This document shows positions 1-12,342 of a DNA stretch of 64,000 nt, piece by piece. The notes under the pieces were generated by a model, which had not been told where the DNA came from, did no database searches, and saw only the letters and a list, made by a program, of their open reading frames with translations. The position numbers were made by a program, and so were the translations under genes. Position 1 is the stretch's first letter; every line of letters begins with the position of its first letter. Location of the stretch: assembly GCA_034670405.1 (NCBI GenBank), contig JAXDDX010000189.1, positions 53,501 through 117,500 of the forward strand. Direction: 5' to 3'. Source of the stretch: Hoplostethus atlanticus (Eukaryota > Chordata > Actinopteri > Trachichthyiformes > Trachichthyidae).

Positions 1-1488
1 CGTAGCCTTTTTAATGGTCAGAGCTTTCAAACTGAATTGTCCATCTAGTCATTCAATAGCAGAATAATTTAGTACAAAAAGGACAGCAGTATGACCATTC
101 CAATGAGTCCTACGAGCTAAGATGGTCACCACATGGGAAGCCATCTAGGGAGAAAAAAAACCTCTTGTGGACTTCAGACAGATTGATTTATCAATTCAAG
201 GCTAAGTGGAACAGTAGAAAAGTGACAGTGACCAAAACCCTTTTCTATAAACATCAATCAGTTTTCAGTTGTGATGTATGACAAGACAACACACTTCCTG
301 TATGAGGCAAACTCCCAACTCAGCTGGCTGGGGCGAGTTGAGTCAGATACATGGATGAAGAAGGGTTATTTTTTTTATCAGACTGGTTGATTTTATTATG
401 ACAATGCACACTTCATAAGCAAAAAAGCCTTGGCATCCTGCAAAAAACCAACATTATGACTATACGTATCACTCGCTTGAGCCTGCATTGACCAGTCACC
501 AAATGGACTGCACCTTAAATTATTATTGCAAAGGGTCACTTTCAGTCAAAACTCATATGCAAACATAAGGACATCAAAATAAAATTTGTGATTACATAAA
601 ATACGGGTCATTCCAACTTTGTATAGTGGGAGATACATTTCAATATGCAAACACACACAATAAAATAAAATATGTGACCCATGAGAAAAAAAGGTGTACA
701 TAATTGAATCATAATTGAATCTCTAAGCTAAGATTTTACAAATCGCAGAAGACTAATCATTAATCATGTTTTCTTTTCATAATCAAACAATTTGAGGCTG
801 TATCAAAAACTGTAAAAAAATTAGAGATTTTCATCGACCGTTTTTCAGTGTGTTTTCCCTCCGATTAACTAATTACTGGAAACTCAGTGTTCTTTCGTCA
901 CTTCCCTCTATCTCTCAGCCACAATCGTCTCTTCCGTGACCTCTTAAATGTGAATATCTGTACAATCCCTTCTGGGACAGTTTCCATGGCACACTATTTT
1001 TCTCCTCAGATTGAAGAGAACGACTGCCTCCTTACATACAAAAATAATTATCCCTGGTCTAAAATTAACTGTAGGGCTCTTCTTCCCATTTACGTTTGGA
1101 GCTACTGTACAAATACAGTTTAAACCTGATGGGTGAACCATAGTATGTACAAAAGACACTTCCTACTGTTGCATCACCTAAATGCATCGCAGAAATGGCA
1201 TTAACACGTTCGCTATAGTTTTGTAAAACTTCAAGTAAAAGCAGGAGGCCATTTTGAAGTCAAAATTGTGGAGGGAGGCTGTTCAATTGACACGAAATAC
1301 ATGAAACTTTGCATCTCACAAGTTGGTGAGATAATCTCTAACCAATAAAACTGAACTGTAGTTCATTTTTTTCTTCACTAACCATGACTGAAAGTTGTTC
1401 CAATGTGACATTATTCACTCTCCCTCACAGATCTGAAACAACAGTGCATAGGCCAATCAAAGTTTACTGCACCTGCTGTTTACACCAG

Positions 1489-1572
1489 CTAACAACGGAT
1501 GCTTTCCTCCCTTCTCCCATTTGCTCTCATCCCCTATGAGATCAAATGGAAATGGAAAGCATCCGTTGTTAG
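1489..1572. other. 84-nt stem-loop with a perfect 19-bp basal stem
   Basis: The left arm at 1489-1507 (CTAACAACGGATGCTTTCC) is the exact reverse complement of 1554-1572. Inside, CCATTTG pairs with CAAATGG and CTCAT pairs with ATGAG around a short C-rich loop, with one asymmetric internal loop. It may be a pre-miRNA-like hairpin or a small palindromic mobile-element remnant. I recognise no known family. Confidence 0.8.
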
Positions 1573-1880
1573 GTCTGATTATTATTGTTCTATTATTTTT
1601 TTACAAAAAGGGGAAAAAGAGCTCCTGCAGGTTATTTTAGTGAGGCACTCCCTTGCTTCCCTCTTTCCCTCCTTCCACCACCAAAAACTATAATAACACA
1701 ATCTATCAGAACATCTTCCAGATATACAGTGAACTTTTAAAACCGATAAAACAAACAAATCATTTATTATTCATCTCTAAATCTTTTTAGGCTACCTTGT
1801 TATTCTCTTCTTGACTAGACATTGTGAATAAGGATAGAAACCGACAGCTAGTGTTAAAAGGCAAACCGTATTGAGTCTGA

Positions 1881-1882
<2 letters not shown>

Positions 1883-1930
<48 letters not shown>
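1883..1930. repeat. (AC)n microsatellite
   Basis: An uninterrupted run of 24 AC units, possibly within the dag1 3' UTR. Confidence 0.97.
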
Positions 1931-1933
<3 letters not shown>

Positions 1934-2582
1934 TACGCACACACCCCGGCCTCCCATTCTTTTGTGTTGTCTGCAGGGGCGATTTGTGATCCTTGTGATA
2001 GTTCTTTTTCCATATTCAGAGAATCTCTCTCTCCTTATTAAAAGAGTTGTTGCCTGCAGTGGTCTGTTGGCAGTTCATTGTCTTCTCGGAATATTCAAAA
2101 GCAAGACAAAAGAAGAGCTGTTAGGCAAAGTATTTTGAAATGAAGTCAGTCCAGAAAAAAAGAAGAATCTCGGGATAAAGACACAGAAACAAAGAAAATC
2201 CAGTTTTCAAAACAACGGAGAAAAAAATCAAAGCGGTAGGAGAACACGTCTCGCAATTGTTGCTGCTGACCAACCGGTTGACCTGAAAGCCAATGTGACG
2301 AGAAGTTGTTTGTCTTTTGCAGACCACCGTAATAGCTGGGCTACCACTTAAACAGTAGTCCTTCCCAGCTTTCTCAACTAATCAGCCCATCTCTCTCCTG
2401 TAAAACCCCTCCCTACCCATTACTCCCCCTCCCAAAGTTCCCATTAGCTGTTTTGTACTTATAGCACCTCTTTTCATCCCTCCCCCTGTATATATCCAAA
2501 CAGACAAATATCAGTATGGAAGCCATCACAGTTCCTCAGACATCCTCTCCCTCCACCATTTGTGGGGAGGGCTGGGTAAGTC

Positions 2583-4421
2583 TTAGGGCGGGACATAGGG
2601 AGGTGGGGATCTGTAGGGGGTCATGTTCTTGGGACGGGAGCCCTTGCCCTCCATGGGAGCGGTGAAGGGAGGTGGTGGCTGGTAGGGAGGCGCATTGGGG
2701 TCCTCGTCCCGCAGAGCTGTGTACTCCCCGAGTAGCTCCTGGTTGAGGGGAGTGGTCTCTGGGGTGGCCATGTTGGGGTACTCTGGGGGCGGAAGTGGGG
2801 GCTTCTCTTCCTGGAGAATCAAGGGCATACTAGAAGAAGGAGGTGGCTTAGAGTCATCCAGTTCATCGGCAAAGATAATCGGCACACCTTTTTTGATGAA
2901 GGTGGCCTGGTCCTCAATGGTCAATTTGCCCTTTCGTTTCTTCCTGTAGCAGATCATGGCAATGATGCCAGCAATCAACAAGATTGCTGCCACCACCACA
3001 GCAGGGATGACAGTGTGGAGGTAAACGTCATCTGTGCTCTGCCGGCCAGTTCCAAGTGCTGGTGTGACTGCTGGAGGTTCTGGAAAATCGATCTTTTTTG
3101 GTGGGATGAAGGAGTATGTTCTGCAGCTCGCCCTTCCCTTGACCATGACGCCCAGCGGTCTAAACTCTGGCTCCATTAAGTTGTTGAAGGACTCTGTGGG
3201 CTTTCCCTCAGCATTGGCAAGCTTTGTGCTCATGACTGTGATCTGTTCCTTTGGACACGGGTGCTGTGGGAGGCTGGTGTTGGTCCACTCCACCACAATG
3301 GACCCTTTGGTAATGTTTCTCAGGCTCACTGTGCTGCTGTTGCGGTCACCCAGTGCATATGCCAGTTTCTTGACAAGAAGGATCTTCTTGTGGATGTTGT
3401 TGGTCACTGAGCGTGGCTCGCCGTCAAACCGGGCTGTGAAGATCACCGGGCTCTTGTCATTTACAGGCCAGCGGCTCACCCGGACCTCAAAAGCATCAAT
3501 GGTATAGAGGCCACCTTTATCAGTTGCCTGCATGAAGTATTCGTGCTTTCCAATATGTTGGACATCTGGCAGGCCGTAGAGAAGTTGGCTGGTGGTGTTG
3601 AACTGAATCCAGGAGTCATCTCCCACCACCTCATTATGGTTCTGTCTCAACGTCAGACGCAGTTTGTCTGTGGTTCCATCCTCTTTATCGAAGAATGTAT
3701 CGGATGGGATCTTCACCTCGAAATAGGTTCCCATCAGTGCATTGACCTGGTCGATGGGGTTACGCAGAACAGGCTTCTCGTTGTGTGGCTCTGGGATGAC
3801 ACCAGATGAAGGTGTTGTGCGCCTGGGTGGCTTGGCTGTGGTGGTCTTTGCCTCTCTGGGCACTGGTGTGGTTTTGGGCTTCTTGGGTTTCCTGGTGGGT
3901 TTTCTGGTAGGTGTGGGTGGAGTGACAGTGGCATCCACATATGTAGGCCTGGTCATGGTTGGCTGGATGGAGATGGTGCTGGTGCTGGTGCTGGTGGTTT
4001 CCATCACCCTGGTTGGTTGTTGTGGTCCCAAGGTTGGGGTATGGGCAATAGGGTCACGGACCCTGATTGTGGGCTTGCCTGGCAGGGGCACAGGGCCTCT
4101 AACTGGGGGTGCAGAGCTATCTGTTGGTGCGGCGATGGAAGGAGAGGACAGGGTTGGGATAATCCTCACCGGAGGCTCCACAATAGTTGTAGGGGGAAGC
4201 ACAGTCAGAACAGGTGTTGGGGTGTTGTTCAATGAGCGCCTTACCCGCTTGGGGATGTGGGGTTTCTTGTTGGCGATATGCCAGCCCACCACGGGGTAGC
4301 CCAGCTTGGCTGACATAGTGCCTTCCTTAGCGGGAGTCTGGACACTGTTAATGTTTGGGACCGTGCTCTGGTCCAGAGAGCAGCCAAGCTTCCATGATAG
4401 CAGCGCTCCATTTTCCACCAC
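2583..4421 (-). CDS. dag1: dag1 last coding exon: mucin-like region, cleavage domain and beta-dystroglycan
   Basis: It encodes 612 residues plus the stop TAA (2583-2585). By exon residue number: the KLGCSL Cys at 14; furin site RVRR at 59-62, which in mammals releases the alpha N-terminal domain; a Thr/Pro-rich mucin-like region at about 63-210 with conserved TPTP and HTPTL O-mannose sites; a cadherin-like (CADG) domain at about 220-318; a SEA-like domain at about 325-465 with the autocleavage G-S at 373-374 in [11 protein letters not shown]; Cys at 389 and 433 matching the beta-subunit disulfide; a transmembrane helix at about 470-491; basic RKKRKGK at 493-499; a Pro-rich cytoplasmic tail; and the dystrophin WW/EF-binding PPPY at 606-609 near the C terminus. 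The mucin-like region is somewhat shorter and more Thr/Ser-repetitive than in mammals. The exon is fully open, with no frame damage. Confidence 0.98.
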   Translation of the reverse strand: MVENGALLSWKLGCSLDQSTVPNINSVQTPAKEGTMSAKLGYPVVGWHIANKKPHIPKRVRRSLNNTPTPVLTVLPPTTIVEPPVRIIPTLSSPSIAAPTDSSAPPVRGPVPLPGKPTIRVRDPIAHTPTLGPQQPTRVMETTSTSTSTISIQPTMTRPTYVDATVTPPTPTRKPTRKPKKPKTTPVPREAKTTTAKPPRRTTPSSGVIPEPHNEKPVLRNPIDQVNALMGTYFEVKIPSDTFFDKEDGTTDKLRLTLRQNHNEVVGDDSWIQFNTTSQLLYGLPDVQHIGKHEYFMQATDKGGLYTIDAFEVRVSRWPVNDKSPVIFTARFDGEPRSVTNNIHKKILLVKKLAYALGDRNSSTVSLRNITKGSIVVEWTNTSLPQHPCPKEQITVMSTKLANAEGKPTESFNNLMEPEFRPLGVMVKGRASCRTYSFIPPKKIDFPEPPAVTPALGTGRQSTDDVYLHTVIPAVVVAAILLIAGIIAMICYRKKRKGKLTIEDQATFIKKGVPIIFADELDDSKPPPSSSMPLILQEEKPPLPPPEYPNMATPETTPLNQELLGEYTALRDEDPNAPPYQPPPPFTAPMEGKGSRPKNMTPYRSPPPYVPP

Positions 4422-5762
4422 CTGGAGAATGAAGAAAATATATAAATATATAAAACAGTAATTTGTTTACTCTATCATCCATCCACTTGTTCATTAAGAT
4501 ATTCATTCATTTATTTACTCATCCATACATAAATTCACTCACAAGGAAACATTAAGTCACCCACCATTGTATATACTCACTCACTCAGTCTCTTACTCAC
4601 TCACTCACCTTTTTGGCATTCCCCGGCCCAGCCATGAATGCCGACATGTCGAACAGCCTGTTGTTGACCACAGGGAGGATCTTCATGTGCTGGAGCCCCA
4701 CCCCAGAGAAGCTCCTCATGTTATCCAGCAGCTCGACCCTCTGCTCTGAGCTCATCTTGGTCAAATCGGCATCCAGGATGACTGTCAGCACTGTGACTGG
4801 TTCTTCGTTGCCACACATGAACGGCTGGGCATCACCATCATTGAAGGCTTGGTTGAGTGCCAGTTGTGCAGAATCTGCATCCAAGTGATCGTCAGGGTGC
4901 ACCTCGATGGAAAAGACCTCTGGGGAAGAGAAGGTCTTGGTGTGGTTGGAGATGGAGACGGAGAGGTAATGCACGCCCTTGTCCTCATCCAAAGGAAGAC
5001 CCTGCAGAATTCTGCTGTCAGCATCCCAGTGCAGCCAGCCAGGGAGGGAATCCTTACTCAGCTCTGTGATCTGAGAGTAGAAAGCAAAAGTGAAAGGGAT
5101 GACAAAAGAGGTAGATGTGTCAACATTTTTTCTTGAAAATGAGCTATGTGTGAGTTAAAGGTAATCATAAACATTTAAAAGTGGAATATTTAATTTGATT
5201 GATTCTGAGATTCATATTTATGATGGATAATAATTAATATTTATCTCAAAACAAATATAAATATCAAACATTACAAAGCATGCATGGCAAAATGATGTTG
5301 TTGATCTGAGACAGACCGAAATCAAAAGTATAGACAGTCATTGACAAGATTGAAGAAACAGAATATCTGATAATTGTTAAGACATTTTAAAATGTGATCC
5401 ATTCCCTAAGTTAGGAGGTAACATTGCTTAGATGTCCTATCACATGATGGTCTATTCAGTAGTTTCCTGTGATTAAAGGAAACTCTTTTAATTCTTAAGG
5501 CTAAGTAGAAAGACAAAATATACCTGCATACTCTTTTCTACAACGTTTCAAGCACAAGGTCTTTGTCTGGCAATCGACAATTAAACAAAAGTTTTTAAAA
5601 AATAGTTATTTTCTTCGTTTGGGACAGTCGTATGAATAAAGATAATAACTGAACACAATTGAAACAATTTGTCAGGAAATTTAGAGAGCCCTATTGGGGG
5701 AAGAAAACACAGCACTATTTTTATTTATTCTATTTTATTTTTCTTCTTACACACACACACGC

Positions 5763-5808
<46 letters not shown>

Positions 5809-5931
5809 TAAAGCACAACTTTAGTTTCAAGCTAAGTAAACGTAGTAAATCAGGGCTAGAGAATGACATACAAACCCTATGTGCCTCAGTCCACTGAGAC
5901 AGCAGGAACTCTCCCCGTGACTGACTGACTG

Positions 5932-5994
<63 letters not shown>

Positions 5995-6291
5995 CTCTGA
6001 ATTGTCATTTAAACCCCACTAAAATTAAAATAACTTAGCCAATTATACGGCTGGGGACGCCCCATGGCAGGAGGCTGATGGAGAGAAATGGATCACAGGG
6101 GAGTGACAATGCATCCACACACATAAATCCAAAAACAAGAACAAATGCATCCTGCGCTCCCCAGCCCCTACAAGTTAATTCTGCGGCTAATAAATCCTGG
6201 TTGATAAATTATGTAGAGGCAATGCTCCCAAGGCACATCATTAATGCTCTAACCAGCACAGAGGCAGTGCCGGGGGAAAACACACACACGT

Positions 6292-6334
<43 letters not shown>

Positions 6335-9300
6335 CACCCAGATACATACATACACACATGTATATGCATACAGGGTGTATACAGGGATGGACACATACAC
6401 ACTCAAACGCACATGCACACACACAGACACCTTGCCAGCAGCTGGGCTTTCAACAATTATCCCTCCTTGGACTGCAATACCTTTAAAACTCCTCCCTCTT
6501 GTCTCATCCCTCCACACCTCCTCAAAGTCCCGAATATTTTTTTCGAGCCCCGAACCATATAACAGAGATCCTTAACGTTTAAGCATCCCCCCCCACCCCT
6601 TTTTCCCCAAGTGCCCTGCCACTGCTTTTCCCAGTGCCTACCAGCATAACTGCCGTCGCCCCACCCCCAAATCCAGAGTGAGTGACAGGAGTTTCCGACA
6701 CATAGTTTAGAGAGACAGGCATGAAGAAAAAATGGATACACACAGGGGTTTTTTTGTAAAAAAACGTCCCTTCCTACCTTCCACTGGAAGATAAAGGGGA
6801 GGATTGTACCAAACTACCATACAAAAAATCACTAAGAAGCAGCTTTAGGCAGCAGAAACAGCAAAGGGCAGCTGTGGAAATAAGTTTCTCTTAACACTGT
6901 TTTCTCCTTTCGGTTTGCAGATGCATCAGCACATTATTTCATTATTTTGAATGTTTTTTCATTCAAAATCAACCCACGAATGAAAGAATGAATGAATTGG
7001 GATGATATAAAGTTTCCCCTGCTGTTTCCATGCCATCATTCTGGGGTGGTGAGGTAGGATCGTGTCTCCTGTTCCTCAGACAATATTATGAAATCCACCC
7101 CCACTGATAACTACAGATTTCAGGAAACACAGAAATGTACCTACACTCCCCTCCACCTTGATAACCTTGAGAAAATATGCAGGATTTTAACAACTTACTT
7201 CCACCAACATCATCCCTTATTCATAACAACTCTTCACAACCGTACACAACAAATTTGTCCACTGATGTTAGGCAACAAAAATAGCCGAAATACACTCAAA
7301 AACATATTTTGACCTAAATATTTTTCCATTTAGAGCTGTATTATGTTTCATTAGCTTACACTATTTCGGGGTGTATTTGCCTATACAAAAAAAACAAAAA
7401 AACAAAATGCTTTCAAATGTAGAGACCTCGAGCAATGTTTGATTTAATTTGTCAGGAGTTTGCCACAGTCTTAAAACTTCAAACTGAGTGCCTCGCGACA
7501 TGGCACAGCAAATTAAATCACAAAAATACCGCAAAGGCCAAGTGAGTTGCCAGGCAGTAATCTCATCATAACTGTCATAATTGCTCTGTAGATTGCTAAA
7601 TTGCTTCCTGAGAGCATGAGGATGATTCCTTGTTTACCTGCTGCCAACTAAATATAAGTAAGAGATAAAGGTGAGACTTCATTTGATTTGTCAGGTACGT
7701 GAACGGCCAGAGGAGGTGAAAACACAGCAGGGTAACAACTAAGAAAATCATTTGGCTCCAGTGGGCAACATTGGCTAGCGTGGGATAGACTAAGAAGACT
7801 AGAAGGTGGTAGGTTTGAATCCCACTTGGGAAAATGCATGAGGTGAAAAAGGAAACACTCTTCCATCAACAACCGCTCCAGTGGTGCTCTTCAGAGGCCG
7901 ACAGTAGAAAACCGTGGTTGTACCAGGTGTGACGAGTGTACATGAGTATCCCTCCCGCTGCAACTCCCCCAGGCCATCGTTGTAAAAAGAAAGGTTAAAA
8001 TAAGAAACAATGCTGCCTTTTCAGGGTTTCCTACCTTATTAAACTCTTATATGGCTCAGAAGGGAGTTTCTAGTTTTTTGACTGGCTAAAAGAACATGAG
8101 AGATATACCAAATCCCCCAAAATGTCAAGAAAAATATTTTGTATCTTTCCCTGGCACAAGGCTTCAGAGTAAGAGAGCTTGATGTTTGGCCCTAAAGGTT
8201 ATCATGTGCTTTCACAGATTCCTCTAGCCTCCCTATCCCTCCACACAACCCGCACCATTGGCAAGGTTACTGCCTAAGCCTTTCTAAAACAGCCAGGGAA
8301 GATTTGGGAAGATTTATTTGGGGAAGCAGAAAAGGGCTACACAGCAAGTAAGAAAGAGACAAGACTACTTTCCTCGGAAGCTTTTAAAGGTAGTGGCAAG
8401 GGCAACTCGGGGCAAAGACAGAAGCAGCTGTCATGAAGTAAATTGACTCGGGGTGGATTTTCTGAGCAGTCTCCCACTGACCACCGAGCAGCTCTTATGG
8501 AGTGCTCCTTTCACATGCATGCATTACTGCTGCACTGCTGGGAAAAAAATGAAACCATGTTCTCATTTCTGCAGCCGGAAGATACATTTATTTTTATAAC
8601 AACCAGTTGCTTGAGACACATGTTGTTCTGTGTGATACGTCTTTTCAGTTCTACTTTTTTTCCCCCTTACATTTCATTTACAAGTACAATAAATGTTGAG
8701 GAATTTCTCGGTGACAATGGTGCGGGAGCATAATGACAACTTACAAGAGTTTCACTGAAATGTGAGTAGATTCATGGCCTTCCATTGTATGTGTTAATGC
8801 TCTAGCGGTTGGTAAGTAGTGCACGGGTCAGACATAAGATGGCTTTTTGGGAAGCGCTTAGGAAATACCAATATGGTTACCAGGCGTAAAGAAAACCAGT
8901 GTCTTTGACGACATTAAAAGACTCAAGCAACTAGGAGAGTACTTCTGGTGAAGCAGCAAGGGGTGATCTGGGGAATGAATCGTTGACATCTGCGGCGAAG
9001 TCTAAGCATAGCTGTCACCCCCAGTGCGAACGCAGCAGCATGCCACATCTGTTGTGCCCCTTCACCCCTCAGTTAAAAGACTGTTAATTAAAATGAGAGG
9101 GATGATAATCTCATCAAAGATGGGGCCTGTTTGATCATCTCTTTCTCACGGACACTCGCACGCCAGCCAGAAAGCGACCGTGACTATCAGTAGTATAAGC
9201 CAGCGCGACGGAAACAACCAGGGTGAAAACATATTTGAAGTCTATATGATCGACAGGCATGAAACATTGCAGGACATTATCACATTGCCATCATCCTCAT

Positions 9301-11729
9301 TTTACTTTGCTTCACTGGTCTCGCTGCATCGGCCTTCTCAGCTTCTGTGTTTAGAGTTGCAATCCTTGATCGCTGAGAGTAACCGCTGTTGTAGGTGTGA
9401 TAGTATTACGGCTTGGTCAAAAAGTAAAAGAAATTGATCTAAATTGATCTCTAACGCTGTGGTTGAGGTGCATCACGTTGTGTTCTCTGTCGGCGTTCAC
9501 TCAGCTGTTGCTTGTAGAGCAGCAGCACATGAAGAGACAGACCAGTAGACCAGTAGCATTACCCCCCACATGGATGTTATTGATTGTGAGACCAATATCA
9601 ATGCAATATCTCTGTGCTTGGTGATCACAGTCACTTTCTCACTGATTCCCTTCAGGTGGAGAAATAGCTTTGCAGTCGTCACCTCGCTCAACCTCTCCTG
9701 TTTGTGCTGTCTTTCTCCCTCCCTCTATCCACCTCTCCTCTCGCTCTCACTTGCTACCTGGTCGTACGGCATCTATCTATATTGTTGCAAAAGAACACTC
9801 CCCCACCACCACCTTTATTTTCTCCTGAGAGACAAGCAATTTCATCACAGACCTCTTCTGAGGACAGACGAAGGCAGGGGGGGAGAGAGAGAGAGAGAGT
9901 GAGAGACAGAGAGAAATAGACTGCGGCTGGGATATCGAGAGAGACAGAAAGGCAGAGGTAGAGGTGGAGAGAGACTGAGAAAGAGATAGATCCAGCAAGC
10001 AAGGGATACAGACACAGAGAGAGAAAGAGACTGTGATCCCCTAAACATAAAGATATTACGACGAGGCGTCGAGTCCCTTGGCGTTCGGGGGAAAAAAGCA
10101 GCTCATTGTTGCGGAGAGAGGAGAACATGAAGAAAGGAGGCCATTGTTACTGGGGACCCGGGTGACAGCTCGACAGATAAGCCTCATATTTTGGAGGACG
10201 CGAGGGAGGGGGAGAAAGAGGAGGTGCAGCCTTTGTGATATGATGATTCGGGGTGAAATGAAGCTTGGGGGGGAAATGGGTGGGAAAGGTGGGAGGAGGG
10301 GATGTTGAGAGAAGGTGGGAGGGAAGACAAAGAGCTAGGGAGGGAGAGAGAAATAAAATGGGAGGAGGAGAAAGGATGAGAGTTAATGGGAAAAAGAAGA
10401 GGTGAGAAGTGGAGAGGGACTGAGAGAAAACCAGTGCAGGTTGCGCGAGAGAGGGAGATAGTGTAAAGAGAGAGAGAGGAAGAGAGAAAGTCAAATCTAC
10501 AGAGAGAGAAAGAGAGAGAGGGCGTATCGGGAATTGCTGGCGCAGTCAAGTGTTTCCAGTGGAAAATGTGAGGCGAAGCGGAGGGATGGATGAATGGAGG
10601 GAGGGATGGAGTGAAGTAAAGAGCTATAGAAGGGTGGGGTTAGGGGGGGTCCTTTGGGTGGCCAACAGGCAGGCGGATGTTTACGAGGGGAAATCCGTCT
10701 TACAGCCCATTTTCTACCGTTAAAAATTCATTTGTGGCCCGGGTCCACAGCAGGCACATTCACACACTTCACCAGTGCAATCTAGGAATGGGAGATGTCT
10801 GGCTGGTGATGGACGAAACCCTGCAACTCCAAAACTTTCTAACATTTTTAGATTGACAACGATGTGTTCTTGAGATCCAAAATGGGTTTTGGGTGGGATT
10901 AAAAAAAACCTACTGGACACAAGATGTCCATTTGATAACAGTGATATGGAATGGGACTGAATATTCCCATTCCTGAAGGAGGTTCCAGGAAAAATATTAC
11001 CGCTTCTATTAATAGGCTCCATTGTAGGACGGTGCGATCCACAAGCTTCGGTAGCATAAGGAAGACATTATGGGCTGCGGGACTTGAAAAAAATGTCATT
11101 AAAATGTTTGCGACTGCAGTACGAGAGAGAGGTTTGCGTGCAACTGCAGATGTACACATGACAAATCGACTCCAGCAACACTCCATGCTCTCTCTGATAC
11201 ACTCATATGAGAGTGCACGTGCACACATACACTCATAACCGCAAATATACCCCTATTATATAGTCGTTAAAGTATAATGATTGAGAGGGCTCTTAGCAAA
11301 GAAGCCTGCACTGAAGAACGTGCTCTCTCGCTCTCTCTCGCTAACACACACAAACACACAACCTGAGTTGAACCTGGTTGCCAAGGCCTGCAGTGAAACT
11401 CATAAAGCTCTCGCTCTCTTTCCCCCTATGTCTTTTTCTACCTCTCTCTACCTCTTTCTTTTTCTGTGCAGAGAAACACCATTTTCTTGCAGTTTACAGC
11501 AATGAATGGCTACACAAACGCCAACAGAAGCTGGCCATTGTTTGCTTCTATGTGGATGAGAGGTAGAGAGAGGTACAATGTCTGTGTGTGAATGTGTGAG
11601 GGCAAGAGAGACATGTGTATGTCTCTCTCTCTTCAATGTGTGGACAAGAGAGAGGGAGACTGTGGACATGTGCGAGAGAAAGAAAGACACTGAATGAATG
11701 TACGTAAGTGAAGACGAGAGAGAGAACGA

Positions 11730-11765
<36 letters not shown>

Positions 11766-12295
11766 GAGTAATTGTGTGTGTGTGTGTTTTGCTATGGCAA
11801 AGACTATTGGTAGGCAGGAGGGAGATGAGGACACAGCAGCTAACCTCTCCACTAGCTACTTATGCAGTAGTCATCCAAAGAGCAGTCTTGGTTTAGCAAA
11901 CACTTGCTCACTACCTGCTGTGCTAGACTGGACAACGGGAGTAGGAAAAATGTGTGGATGGATATATATATATATATATATGCAAGTATATATATATACG
12001 TGCATGCATGTGTATGTTTGTGTGACCTCTGCAGCTTGGATTAATAACGGTGTGTTTGTGTTTGTGTGTTATCTCTGTCTCAGCGTGCGGCTCATTTTCT
12101 GCAGACTCTCAGCTCATGCTCTGACTAATGCTGAGCCTCACCAGCATTACTCACTACCATCAACACACACACACACACACACACACACCCCAAGTACCCA
12201 AGTAACCAAGTATCCTCACGAGGTAGAAATTTTCTAGTATATTTTTTATTCGTGATGGGAATTTATGTCCTTACTGGGATAGAACAGCATGTTCA

Positions 12296-12342
<47 letters not shown>

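Larger units (their letters stand above)
1..2582 (-). other. dag1: dag1 3' flank and probable 3' UTR
   Basis: There is no convincing coding sequence downstream of the stop. AATAAA signals in the dag1 sense occur at 1768-1763 (followed by T/G-rich sequence) and at 397-392. These would give a 3' UTR of roughly 0.84 kb or 2.2 kb. The segment includes a 48-bp CA repeat and a long stem-loop at 1489-1572. The true 3' end cannot be fixed without transcript data. Confidence 0.45.

Noticed and set aside
887..1159. Short overlapping frames on both strands downstream of dag1
   Set aside because: Short, unsupported by any motif, and within probable 3' UTR or flank.
3034..3507. 157-codon plus-strand open frame (and others within 2695-4299)
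   Set aside because: Antisense shadows of the dag1 coding exon; that exon's protein on the other strand is unambiguous.
10899..11238. Overlapping ~100-codon frames on both strands
   Set aside because: No recognisable similarity on either strand and no splice context inside the dag1 intron.
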